The notes under the pieces: generated by a model
Told to the model about the DNA's origin: nothing
The model's database searches: none
The model's input: the letters and a program-made list of their open reading frames with translations, nothing else
Made by a program: the position numbers and the translations under genes
From: an uncultured Petrimonas sp.
GTDB taxonomy: Bacteria; Bacteroidota; Bacteroidia; Bacteroidales; Dysgonomonadaceae
Assembly: GCA_934621705.1 (NCBI GenBank)
Contig: CAKTUP010000040.1
Location: 1 to 15,415 of the forward strand
DNA: 15,415 bases
Reading direction: 5' to 3'
Part shown: positions 7,221 to 13,999 of the stretch, piece after piece
Layout of the letters: every line of letters starts with the position of its first letter
Position numbering within the stretch: the first letter of the stretch is position 1

Positions 7221-7757
7221 ATGGGCAGAATTCGCAAACTAATCGGTGAAAAATGTTTTCTTTCACCAATGACAACCGATGATGCCGAAACTTATTCACA
7301 TTGGTTGAACGATATGGAAGTTGTTCGTTTTCTCACCATGGCAACGAGCGTAATAAATACGGAAAATGAACGGAAATTGCTTGAGGAACTTTCTAATAAT
7401 CACAATTACGGTATAGTTGCACTTGAGAATGATAAACTCATCGGAACCTGCGGATTTATTCATATAGACAACATTAATAAAAATGCCGAAATCGGAATAT
7501 TTATCGGCGAAAAAGCGTATTGGCATCAAGGTTACGGCTCTGAAGCTATGATGTTGCTGATGGATTATGGTTTTCGTTACCTTAACCTGCACAATATTAT
7601 GTTGCAAGTGTATTCTTTCAATGAAAATGCCATTAATTGTTATCGAAAACTGGGTTTTAAAGAGATTGGAAAACGCCGGCAATCTGTTTATCGTGAGCGC
7701 ACGTTTCACGATACAATTTTTATGGATATTTTGGCCGATGATTTTTATAAACAGTAA
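7221..7757 (+). CDS. GNAT family N-acetyltransferase (RimJ/RimL-like)
   Basis: A 178-residue GNAT enzyme of the RimJ/RimL/SpeG-like group. The N-terminal part (LIGEKCFLSPMTTDDAETYSHW) is the usual entry; GIVALENDKLIGTCGFIHI (64-82) gives strands beta2-4; the acetyl-CoA pyrophosphate loop is HQGYGSEAM (102-110); and motif B is NENAINCYRKLGF (134-146), followed by GKRRQSVYRERTFHDTIFM, which is typical of this subgroup. The acceptor could be a ribosomal protein N-terminus, a polyamine, an amino sugar or a drug; none can be chosen. It starts 3 nt after birA stops. Codon use is more A/T-rich than in birA, hinting at a more recent arrival. Confidence 0.88.
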   Translation: MGRIRKLIGEKCFLSPMTTDDAETYSHWLNDMEVVRFLTMATSVINTENERKLLEELSNNHNYGIVALENDKLIGTCGFIHIDNINKNAEIGIFIGEKAYWHQGYGSEAMMLLMDYGFRYLNLHNIMLQVYSFNENAINCYRKLGFKEIGKRRQSVYRERTFHDTIFMDILADDFYKQ

Positions 7758-7822
7758 AACATTCGCAACGCTGCAGACGTTGAGCAAATTCCAGATTTCA
7801 ATTTGTTTTATAGTCTAAAATA

Positions 7823-8680
7823 ATGACCTCCAACAGCGAAATAATTCTTTACGAGTCCGATGGCGTTTTGCAACTTGAAGTACGCATTCAAGATGAAACG
7901 GTGTGGCTGACGCAGGCGCAAATGTCGGATTTGTTTGTTACGGACAGAACTTCCATAACCAAGCACATTCGCAACATATACAATTCTAAAGAGTTAGACG
8001 AAAATTCAACTTGTGCAAAAATTGCACAAGTTCAAACAGAAGGACACAGAAGCGTTACACGATTGATTACTTATTATAATCTGGATATGATTATTTCGCT
8101 GGGATACAGGGTTAACTCTTTACGTGGCACGCAATTTCGTATTTGGGCAAACCGTGTTTTGAAAGATTATTTATTACGAGGATATGCCGTAAACCAGCGT
8201 TTTGAGCGTATTGAGCAGCGTTTGTATGACCACGATCAGAAGTTCGATTTGCTTATAAAAACATCGTTGCCGCCATTACACGGAATTTTCTTTGACGGCC
8301 AAATTTTTGACGCTCACAAGTTTGTTGCGGATTTAATTAAATCTGCCGATAAAGAAATAGTTCTTGTAGATAACTATATTGATGAGAGTGTTTTACTTAT
8401 GTTGTCGAAACGGAAAAAGAATGTTTCTGCAACTATTTTTACGGTGAAAATATCAAGTCAGCTTCAGCTCGATATTGATAAATTTAATGTTCAATATCCT
8501 CCGATTGAAGTGAAAATTTTCTCTAAATCACACGACAGGTTCTTAATTTTGGATGCGAAAACGGTATATCATATTGGAGCGTCGTTGAAAGATTTGGCGA
8601 AAAAATGGTTTGCTTTTTCAAAAATTGATATAAATGCACCCGGGTTGCTCCGTAGAATAAATTCAAATGTCAAATTCTAA
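7823..8680 (+). CDS. RhuM-family protein with a C-terminal PLD-like domain
   Basis: A 285-residue two-domain protein. Residues 1-125 are of the RhuM family (virulence-associated, first seen in Salmonella pathogenicity island 3, function unclear): ETVWLTQAQMSDLFVTDRT (25-43), TYYNLDMIISLGYRVNS (83-99), RGTQFRIWANRVLKDYLLRG (101-120). A charged helical linker follows (about 122-145). The C-terminal part (about 151-268) begins LHGIFFDGQIFDAH and has DNYIDESVLLMLSKR (183-197) and HDRFLILD (237-244), then GASLKD (252-257). This fits a phospholipase-D-type HxK(x4)D...GSxN motif with Arg239 in place of Lys. A single such motif would need dimerisation to make an active site, as in BfiI-type nucleases. 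It lies alone between the GNAT gene and pyrH and is probably accessory and horizontally acquired. The RhuM call is firm; the PLD call is moderate; activity is unknown. Confidence 0.8.
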   Translation: MTSNSEIILYESDGVLQLEVRIQDETVWLTQAQMSDLFVTDRTSITKHIRNIYNSKELDENSTCAKIAQVQTEGHRSVTRLITYYNLDMIISLGYRVNSLRGTQFRIWANRVLKDYLLRGYAVNQRFERIEQRLYDHDQKFDLLIKTSLPPLHGIFFDGQIFDAHKFVADLIKSADKEIVLVDNYIDESVLLMLSKRKKNVSATIFTVKISSQLQLDIDKFNVQYPPIEVKIFSKSHDRFLILDAKTVYHIGASLKDLAKKWFAFSKIDINAPGLLRRINSNVKF

Positions 8681-8729
8681 ATTTCAGTTGCTTTCTCGTG
8701 CAGTGAGAATCAATTCTAAATAAAAAAAT

Positions 8730-9437
8730 ATGAAATACAACAGAATTTTACTCAAACTCAGCGGCGAATCGCTCGCCGGAGAAAAGAAGCAAGGCGTTGA
8801 TGCCGTACGGCTCGAAGAATACGCCGGCCAAATAAAAGAAGCCGCCGAAATGGGTGTGCAAATCGGAATCGTCATTGGTGGCGGAAATATTTTTCGCGGG
8901 TTGAGCGGTGCGCAAAAAGGATTCGACCGCATAAAAGGCGATCAAATGGGAATGCTTGCTACTGTCATTAACAGCCTGGCGTTGAGTTCCGCGTTATCGG
9001 CCATCGGACAGAAAAACCGCGTGTTCACCTCCATTCGCATGGAACCCGTGGGCGAACTGTTCTCCAAATGGCGCGCCATAGACGCGATGCAAAACGGCGA
9101 AATTGCCATCCTTGCCGGCGGAACCGGAAACCCCATTTTCACCACCGACACCGCCTCCGCTTTGCGCGGCATAGAAATCGAGGCCGATGCCATGTTCAAA
9201 GGCACGCGTGTGGACGGCGTTTACACGGCCGATCCCGAAAAAGACCCTTCGGCAACCAAATTCGATACCATCTCATTTGATGAAGTTTACAATCGCGGAC
9301 TCAAAGTGATGGATCTCACGGCAACCACGTTGTGCCAACAAAACAATCTTTCCATTGTCGTTTTCGATATGGATACCGTTGGCAATCTTAAAAAGGTGTT
9401 GAGCGGAGAGAATATAGGGACGTTGGTGCATAATTGA
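8730..9437 (+). CDS. pyrH: UMP kinase
   Basis: A 235-residue amino-acid-kinase-family UMP kinase of the hexameric bacterial type. Motifs in order: KLSGESL (9-15) for phosphate binding, GGGNIFRG (50-57), GDQMGMLATVIN (70-81) contacting UMP, GTGNPIFTTDTA (131-142) for the phosphoryl site, and GVYTADPEKD (163-172) for ATP binding. It phosphorylates UMP to UDP, feeding RNA and, through CTP and deoxynucleotides, DNA synthesis. In many bacteria pyrH sits directly before frr. Here a toxin-antitoxin pair occupies the space between them, so the usual co-transcription with frr is interrupted. The preceding 49 nt show no clear promoter. Confidence 0.97.
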   Translation: MKYNRILLKLSGESLAGEKKQGVDAVRLEEYAGQIKEAAEMGVQIGIVIGGGNIFRGLSGAQKGFDRIKGDQMGMLATVINSLALSSALSAIGQKNRVFTSIRMEPVGELFSKWRAIDAMQNGEIAILAGGTGNPIFTTDTASALRGIEIEADAMFKGTRVDGVYTADPEKDPSATKFDTISFDEVYNRGLKVMDLTATTLCQQNNLSIVVFDMDTVGNLKKVLSGENIGTLVHN

Positions 9438-9470
9438 TTTACAATTTTCGATTTCGGATTTACGATTTTA
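9436..9470. repeat. Degenerate heptamer array, GATTTnn units (5 copies)
   Basis: Five consecutive 7-bp units: GATTTAC, AATTTTC, GATTTCG, GATTTAC, GATTTTA. The array overlaps the last two bases of the pyrH stop codon and runs into the region upstream of the toxin gene. The units are relatives of the minus-strand reading of the array before tadA (GATTTGG/GATTTCG). Confidence 0.75.
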
Positions 9471-9489
9471 AGTAACATTTGAATAAATA

Positions 9490-9521
9490 TTTGCTAATTG
9501 ATAACTTTTGAGTTAACTTTG
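9490..9521 (+). promoter_or_regulatory. Promoter of the toxin-antitoxin pair (TTTG/TAACTTTG)
   Basis: TTTG at 9490-9493 and TAACTTTG at 9514-9521 are separated by 20 nt, matching both Bacteroidetes promoter elements. The palindrome AGTTAACT (9511-9518) overlaps the -7 box and could be an operator for autoregulation by the antitoxin (inference). The transcript should start only about 4-6 nt after 9521, at or next to the toxin GTG at 9526. Confidence 0.65.
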
Positions 9522-9525
9522 TGAG

Positions 9526-9864
9526 GTGTTTACATACCGAAATATAATTTTCTACAAGCACTATTTTACTGATTTCTACTTAGAACAAAGTGAAAAAGTA
9601 CAGGAGAAAATTGAGTATGTGTTGAAAATTGTCAGAACTGTAAAGGCCGTGCCCGCTAAGTTTCTTGAACATTTGACCGGGACTGACGGACTATATGAGA
9701 TTAGAATAGAATTCGAAGGTAATATTTTTAGAATTTTCTGCTGTTTCGATAAGGGCAATTTAGTGGTGTTGTTCAATGGCTTTCAGAAAAAAACTCAAAA
9801 AACGCCCAAAAAAGAAATAGAGATGGCCTTAAGGCTTAAAGACGAATATTTTAGTTCAAAATGA
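9526..9864 (+). CDS. HigB/RelE-type toxin (Gp49-like)
   Basis: A 112-residue toxin of the RelE/ParE superfamily, HigB/phage Gp49-like branch (PF05973 type). Recognisable pieces: YRNIIFYKHYFTDFYLEQ (4-21), FLEHLTGTDGLYEIR (46-60), IFRIFCCFDKGNLVVLFNGF (67-86, with Arg69) and KKTQKTPKKEIEMAL (88-102), the C-terminal signature of Bacteroidales members. Such toxins cleave ribosome-bound mRNA. The start is GTG at 9526: the reading from there (FTYRNIIFYKHYF) matches the usual N-terminus, and no ATG is in frame nearby. With the promoter placed as described, the mRNA would be almost leaderless. The stop TGA overlaps the antitoxin ATG by 3 nt (ATGA), so the two are translationally coupled. Confidence 0.88.
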   Translation: MFTYRNIIFYKHYFTDFYLEQSEKVQEKIEYVLKIVRTVKAVPAKFLEHLTGTDGLYEIRIEFEGNIFRIFCCFDKGNLVVLFNGFQKKTQKTPKKEIEMALRLKDEYFSSK

Positions 9865-10175
9865 AAACAATGATTGATAATAAAATAAGGAACGCCCGTA
9901 ATTTTGATGAATTGTTAGACGTCAAGTATGGAAAGGTCGGCACTCCAAAGCGAGATGAATTTGAGGAGAAATCGCAATACTTTGTAATTAGCGAAATGTT
10001 GAAGGAAGCACGAAAAGAAGCCCAAATGACCCAAGAGCAATTAGCGGAAAAAGTGGGCACAAAGAAAAGCTATATTTCACGGCTTGAGAACGGGAAATGC
10101 GACATTCAACTCTCAACACTGTATCGCATTTTCGAATTCGGACTGGGTAAAAAAATCAATTTATTGATCAGTTAA
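9861..10175 (+). CDS. HigA-type antitoxin, XRE helix-turn-helix
   Basis: A 104-residue antitoxin. The C-terminal half (about 44-100) is an XRE/Cro-type helix-turn-helix with [20 protein letters not shown] (55-74) and LENGK (75-79). The N-terminal half (about 1-43), including [23 protein letters not shown], is probably the part that wraps the toxin, as in related HigA proteins. The toxin-first order with an ATGA overlap is typical of higBA. It likely represses the shared promoter, where AGTTAACT is a candidate site; the sequence AGTTAAC occurs again at its own stop codon (10170-10176). Confidence 0.88.
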   Translation: MKTMIDNKIRNARNFDELLDVKYGKVGTPKRDEFEEKSQYFVISEMLKEARKEAQMTQEQLAEKVGTKKSYISRLENGKCDIQLSTLYRIFEFGLGKKINLLIS

Positions 10176-10188
10176 CAATCATTTTCAC

Positions 10189-10196
10189 TATTTTTG
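10189..10196 (+). promoter_or_regulatory. Bacteroidetes-type -7 box before frr
   Basis: TATTTTTG at 10189-10196 matches TAnnTTTG. A TTG (10164-10166) lies 22 nt upstream, slightly long for a -33 box. The frr ATG is 26 nt downstream and preceded by an A-rich leader. The position, just after the antitoxin stop, suggests frr has a promoter that does not depend on pyrH or the toxin-antitoxin transcript. Confidence 0.5.
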
Positions 10197-10222
10197 CTTA
10201 CAAACATCAAACAAAAATATAT

Positions 10223-10780
10223 ATGGACATTACAACAATCAGAAAAGATGCCGAGGAAAAAATGCAAATGACATTGGAATTCCTCGAAGAAACTTTTGCG
10301 CGAATTCGTGCCGGAAGAGCTAATGTGCGCATTCTCGACGGAGTTAGGGTGGATTATTACGGCAGTGCCGTACCGTTGTCAAACGTATCGTCGATTTCTA
10401 CTCCAGATGCTAAAACCATTCTGGTTCAACCGTGGGAGAAGAATATGCTGAGGGTGGTTGAAAAAGCCATCATGGACTCCGATGTGGGCATCACGCCCGA
10501 AAACAACGGCGAGGTAATTCGTTTGGGAATTCCACCGCTCACCGAAGAACGTCGCAAACAACTGGTAAAACAAACCAAGCAGGAAGCCGAAGACGCTAAA
10601 ATAAGCATCCGCAATTCCCGGCGCGAAGGCATCGATGAACTGAAAAAAGCCGTGAAAGACGGACTTCCCGAAGATATGGGCAAAGACGGCGAAAACGAAT
10701 TGCAAAAACTGCACGATAAGTACATCAAAAAAATTGACGAAAAATTCGTTGAAAAAGAAAAAGAAATTCTTACCGTGTAA
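10223..10780 (+). CDS. frr: Ribosome recycling factor
   Basis: A 185-residue Frr of standard length. It has the three-helix-bundle/beta two-domain signature: [21 protein letters not shown] (26-46, with the conserved RAGRA), [20 protein letters not shown] (46-65), [16 protein letters not shown] (68-83), [18 protein letters not shown] (98-115) and [13 protein letters not shown] (129-141). With EF-G it splits post-termination ribosomes. It is essential in most bacteria. Normally it follows pyrH; here a toxin-antitoxin pair precedes it. Its TAA is directly followed by the ATG of the rsgA frame. Confidence 0.97.
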   Translation: MDITTIRKDAEEKMQMTLEFLEETFARIRAGRANVRILDGVRVDYYGSAVPLSNVSSISTPDAKTILVQPWEKNMLRVVEKAIMDSDVGITPENNGEVIRLGIPPLTEERRKQLVKQTKQEAEDAKISIRNSRREGIDELKKAVKDGLPEDMGKDGENELQKLHDKYIKKIDEKFVEKEKEILTV

Positions 10781-11797
10781 ATGGTGAAGGGCGAAGGGCA
10801 AAGGGCAAAGAGTGAGGCACGCACCGGCGGCCAATCGAAGACGCCTTCTCTCCCCTTTTGGGGGAGCCGGAGGGGGCTTGGGCTGGTAATCAGAAATACG
10901 GGCAATAACTACCTGGTAAGAACCCATGATGGAGCGGATATTTCCTGCCTGGCAAAAGGAAATTTTCGGCTCAAAGGAATTCGGAGCACAAGTCCGGTTG
11001 TGGTGGGAGACATAGTGAAAATTGATACAAACACCGACGGAACTGCCTACATTACCGAAATTGAAGACCGCAAGAATTACATTGTTCGCCGGGCGTCCAA
11101 CCTTTCCAAGCACTCGCACATTCTTGCCGCCAATATCGATTTGGCGTTGCTTTGCGTAACCGTTAGGTTTCCCGAAACCACCACCGTTTTCATCGATCGG
11201 TTTTTGGTTACTGCCGAGGCTTACAGCGTTCCCGTTTATCTCGTTTTCAACAAAATAGATATTTACGATAACGAAGACGCGGAATACGTTGATAATTTAA
11301 TTCATTTGTATTCCACCATCGGCTATAAATGCATTAAAACGTCGGTTGTCACCGGTGAAGGAATGGATGAAGTGCGCGAACTTGTCCGCGGAAAAATTAC
11401 GTTGCTTGCCGGGCATTCCGGTGTGGGAAAATCGAGTATCATCAACACGTTGCAGAAAGATTCCACACAGAAAGTCGGAAAAATATCCGATTATCACAGC
11501 AAGGGAATGCACACCACCACTTTTTCGGAAATGATTGAGCTGGAGGACGGTGGTTTCGTGATTGATACGCCCGGGATTAAAGGTTTCGGAACCATTGATA
11601 TGACAACGGCCGAAGTTTCGCACTATTTTCCCGAGATTTTCAACATTTCGTCCAAATGCAAGTTCTACAACTGCCTGCACTTGAACGAACCCGATTGCGC
11701 CGTGCTGCAAGCCGTTGAAAATCATTATATCAGTCAAAGCCGGTACCAATCGTACCTGAATATTCTGGAGGATGTGGATGAAGGAAAGTACCGGTGA
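10781..11797 (+). CDS. rsgA: Ribosome small-subunit GTPase RsgA, repeat-extended N-terminus
   Basis: A 338-residue frame containing a complete RsgA. An OB fold begins at [18 protein letters not shown] (about 34-51). The circularly permuted GTPase follows: NKID (157-160, G4), GHSGVGKSS (211-219, G1), HTTT (244-247), DTPG (262-265, G3). The zinc finger has C293, C298, H300 and C306. RsgA assists late 30S assembly. The oddity is residues 1-33: they are encoded by a heptamer array and a GC-rich hairpin element, and Bacteroidales relatives usually start with Met just before the GLV segment. No ATG, GTG or TTG is in frame between codon 2 and there; only a CTG (10883-10885). The ATG directly touching the frr stop is therefore the most likely start, by coupling. 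Confidence 0.9.
   Translation: MVKGEGQRAKSEARTGGQSKTPSLPFWGSRRGLGLVIRNTGNNYLVRTHDGADISCLAKGNFRLKGIRSTSPVVVGDIVKIDTNTDGTAYITEIEDRKNYIVRRASNLSKHSHILAANIDLALLCVTVRFPETTTVFIDRFLVTAEAYSVPVYLVFNKIDIYDNEDAEYVDNLIHLYSTIGYKCIKTSVVTGEGMDEVRELVRGKITLLAGHSGVGKSSIINTLQKDSTQKVGKISDYHSKGMHTTTFSEMIELEDGGFVIDTPGIKGFGTIDMTTAEVSHYFPEIFNISSKCKFYNCLHLNEPDCAVLQAVENHYISQSRYQSYLNILEDVDEGKYR
10787..10814. repeat. Heptamer array AAGGGCA inside the rsgA start region
   Basis: Units AAGGGCG (10787-10793), AAGGGCA (10794-10800), AAGGGCA (10801-10807) and a decayed AAGAGTG (10808-10814). It begins 7 nt into the rsgA frame. Because 7 is not a multiple of 3, gain or loss of one unit would shift the frame between the ATG and the conserved RsgA body. 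Confidence 0.8.
10850..10876. repeat. GC-rich hairpin element at the rsgA N-terminus
   Basis: CTCCCC (10850-10855) and GGGGAG (10861-10866) form a 6-bp stem around TTTTG, followed by CCGGAGGGGG. From memory, very similar sequence (CTCCCC-TTT-GGGGGAG followed by CCGGAGGGGG) recurs between genes in many Bacteroidetes genomes. Here it is inside the open frame of rsgA. Confidence 0.6.
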
Positions 11798-11817
11798 ATA
11801 AAAATAGTTTGTAGTTT

Positions 11818-11872
11818 GTAGAGACGCAATGCTTGCGTCTCATTGAGCGAGACGCATTCAATGCGTCTCTAC
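11818..11872. repeat. Double-hairpin intergenic element with 11-bp terminal inverted repeats
   Basis: The ends GTAGAGACGCA (11818-11828) and TGCGTCTCTAC (11862-11872) are perfect inverted repeats. Inside are two separate hairpins: 11821-11841 (9-bp stem GAGACGCAA, loop TGC) and 11849-11869 (stem GAGACGCATT around a single C). It fills the gap between rsgA and cls. This GAGACGC-type unit resembles dispersed intergenic repeats known from several bacterial groups. It may act as a non-autonomous mobile unit, a transcript stabiliser or a weak terminator; there is no T-run after it. Confidence 0.8.
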
Positions 11873-11910
11873 GGCGGGGCAAACGTAATTTGTAACACGC
11901 AATTCGCAAC

Positions 11911-13329
11911 ATGAACAGTATCTTGATGCTTATTTTCGAAATTCTTTACGTGATAACCATCATCAGTGTGGTAATCGTGGTAATTTCGGAGAATCGGAAT
12001 CCCATCAAAACGCTGTCGTGGGTAATGGTGCTTGTGTTTCTGCCGTTTGCGGGATTGATTTGGTATCTCATTTTCGGACAGGAATTTACAAAAAAACAAG
12101 TCATTACCAAGCGGATGTACAGCAAACTCAAAAAACGTCCGCTGGATGAAATCGGCACGCTCGAAGAATTTGCTTATCCCAGGGAACACGCAAGTTTGAT
12201 CCGTTTGCTGAAAAATCTCGACCATACGCCGTTGCTGGGTGGAAACGATGTTCAGTTTTTCACCGAATGTTCCGATAAATTCGAACACCTGATCCGCGAT
12301 ATTGAAAATGCCAAAAACCATATTCACATTGAATATTACGCGTTCGACGGTGATGCGATCGGGACGAAAGTAAGAAATGCGCTGATTGAAAAATCGCTTC
12401 AGGGAGTAGAAGTCCGCGTTATTTACGATAGTTTCGGTTCGCGAAAAACAAAAAAAGCCTTTTTCGAAGAATTTCGTAAAGCCGGAATAGAGGTGGAACC
12501 GTTTCTAAAACTTGCTCTTCCCAAAATTACGTCTCGGCTGAATTTTCGAAATCACCGGAAAATCGTTGTCATTGACGGACAAATCGGTTACGTGGGCGGA
12601 ATGAATATTGCCGACAGGTATATCGACGGATTTAAATGGGGAATCTGGCGCGATACGCACGCCCGAATCGAAGGCAAAGGCGTTCAGGGACTGCAGTCGG
12701 TTTTTCTTATCGATTGGTTTTTCGTGAGCCAGACGCTCATCACATCCCGAAAATATTTCCCCGAGCTTCCAAGCTTTGGGAACATATCGATGCAAACTGT
12801 AAACAGCGGCCCCATGCGAGAAGAAAGAGAAATCTCGCACGGCATTTTGCAAGCCATTTACGACGCGCAGAAAAGTATTTTCATACAAACGCCCTATTTT
12901 ATTCCGCCCGAAGCCCTGCTCGAAGCCCTTCAGGCTGCTGCCATCCGCGGACTGGACGTGCGGGTGATGATACCCAAAAAATCGGACGTGAAACTGGTGC
13001 ACCTGGCATCTTTATCGTTTGTGAAGGAGATTCTGAAAGCGGGAATAAAAGTTTACCTGTACGACAAAGGTTTTCTGCATTCCAAGATGATGGTTTTTGA
13101 TGATTCGCTCACACTTATCGGGTCGGTAAATTTCGATTCCCGCAGTTTTGAGCACAATTTCGAGGTGGAAGCCTTTATTTACAGCGAAGAAATCGCATCT
13201 CAGGCAAAAGAAATATTTATTGAAGACCAACGCTCATCCGCACAGGTTTCATCGAAAGAATGGATGAAACGCCCTAAACTGAAACGCTTTTTTGAATCGC
13301 TGATGCGGTTGTTTGCGCCTTTGTTGTGA
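11911..13329 (+). CDS. cls: Cardiolipin synthase
   Basis: A 472-residue inner-membrane enzyme of the phospholipase D superfamily. Two N-terminal membrane helices (about 5-26 and 36-56) precede a cytoplasmic body. Both catalytic HKD motifs are intact: H215-R-K217-IVVI-D222 followed by GYVGGMNIADRY, and H390-S-K392-MMVF-D397 followed by IGSVNFDSRS. Length and architecture match bacterial ClsA-type synthases, which condense two phosphatidylglycerols into cardiolipin and glycerol. It is preceded by the double-hairpin element. Its TGA is followed after one base by the left arm of the inverted-repeat pair at 13331, so the aroK transcript probably passes through that structure. Confidence 0.95.
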   Translation: MNSILMLIFEILYVITIISVVIVVISENRNPIKTLSWVMVLVFLPFAGLIWYLIFGQEFTKKQVITKRMYSKLKKRPLDEIGTLEEFAYPREHASLIRLLKNLDHTPLLGGNDVQFFTECSDKFEHLIRDIENAKNHIHIEYYAFDGDAIGTKVRNALIEKSLQGVEVRVIYDSFGSRKTKKAFFEEFRKAGIEVEPFLKLALPKITSRLNFRNHRKIVVIDGQIGYVGGMNIADRYIDGFKWGIWRDTHARIEGKGVQGLQSVFLIDWFFVSQTLITSRKYFPELPSFGNISMQTVNSGPMREEREISHGILQAIYDAQKSIFIQTPYFIPPEALLEALQAAAIRGLDVRVMIPKKSDVKLVHLASLSFVKEILKAGIKVYLYDKGFLHSKMMVFDDSLTLIGSVNFDSRSFEHNFEVEAFIYSEEIASQAKEIFIEDQRSSAQVSSKEWMKRPKLKRFFESLMRLFAPLL

Positions 13330-13330
13330 A

Positions 13331-13457
13331 CCCCTAAATCTCCTGAAGAGGACTTTGAGGCAGCAACTGATTATCATAAAATCAAAGTAAATGCAAAACA
13401 GTATATCTAAAGAAAATAGCTCACAGCCCACAAAGTCCCCTTCAGGGGATTTAGGGG
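13331..13457. repeat. 27-bp inverted repeat pair flanking the aroK start codon
   Basis: The left arm (13331-13357) and right arm (13431-13457) are inverted copies with 25 of 27 positions complementary, separated by 73 nt. The arms contain CCCCTAAATC on the left and GATTTAGGGG on the right. Each arm also has a small internal dyad; in the right arm it is TCCCCT-TC-AGGGGA (13436-13449). The aroK ATG (13391) lies in the loop, and the right arm is translated as part of AroK. Paired arms would form a long stem-loop in the RNA. It could be two separate insertions of a dispersed element or one MITE-like unit. Confidence 0.85.
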
Positions 13458-13999
13458 TAGGGGTCATCAGAATATATTTGATTGGCTACATGGGTGTGGG
13501 GAAAACCACCGTAGGAAAGAAACTTGCCCGGTTGCTCAACATCAGTTTTATCGATTTGGATAAGTTTATCGAAAGCAAATACCACAAAACCGTTCCCGAA
13601 CTTTTTGCCGAACGGGGTGAAAATGAATTTCGATCGATTGAACAAAAATCGCTTCAGGAAGTTTCAGAAATAGAGAATGTGGTGATTTCCACCGGTGGCG
13701 GAGCGCCTTGTTTTTTCGATAATATGCGTCTGATGAACGAAACCGGCATTACCGTTTACATTGAGGCAACGCCCGAAGAACTGGCAGCCCGGTTGAGCGC
13801 TTCAAAAAATGTGCGCCCCATTGTTTCGGGAAAGGCAAAAGAGGAGTTAATTCCATTTATTACCAATCACTTATCGGAGAGAGAGAAGTTTTATAAACAG
13901 GCGCGGATTGTTTACAAAACCGATCATTTAATTACAAAAGAAGACGTCCACCTCACCGTTGACGGAATTGCCCACGAAATAAATAAATTGCAAAAATGA
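13391..13999 (+). CDS. aroK: Shikimate kinase, repeat-extended N-terminus
   Basis: A 202-residue frame with a full shikimate kinase: Walker A GYMGVGKTT (32-40), FIDLDKFIE (53-61, Asp57 binding shikimate), ENEFRSIEQ (77-85, Arg81), STGGGAPCF (100-108), LID region SKNVRP (138-143) and LSEREKFY (161-168). It phosphorylates shikimate at O3 with ATP in the chorismate pathway. Related enzymes usually begin as Met-x-R-I-[YF]-L-I-G-Y-M-G; here RIYLIGYMG is preceded by ATC and there is no in-frame ATG, GTG or TTG closer than the TTG of residue 30, which would cut off the first strand. The ATG at 13391 is thus the probable start, and about residues 13-24 (QPTKSPSGDLGV) come from the right repeat arm. 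The stop overlaps the ald ATG. Confidence 0.9.
   Translation: MQNSISKENSSQPTKSPSGDLGVGVIRIYLIGYMGVGKTTVGKKLARLLNISFIDLDKFIESKYHKTVPELFAERGENEFRSIEQKSLQEVSEIENVVISTGGGAPCFFDNMRLMNETGITVYIEATPEELAARLSASKNVRPIVSGKAKEELIPFITNHLSEREKFYKQARIVYKTDHLITKEDVHLTVDGIAHEINKLQK

Noticed and set aside
7766..7782. Hairpin CAACG/CGTTG between the GNAT gene and the RhuM gene as a terminator
   Set aside because: Only a 5-bp stem, with no T-run following it.
10379..11119. Long minus-strand open frame (246 codons)
   Set aside because: Antisense to frr and rsgA; no domain, Phe-rich composition typical of a shadow frame.
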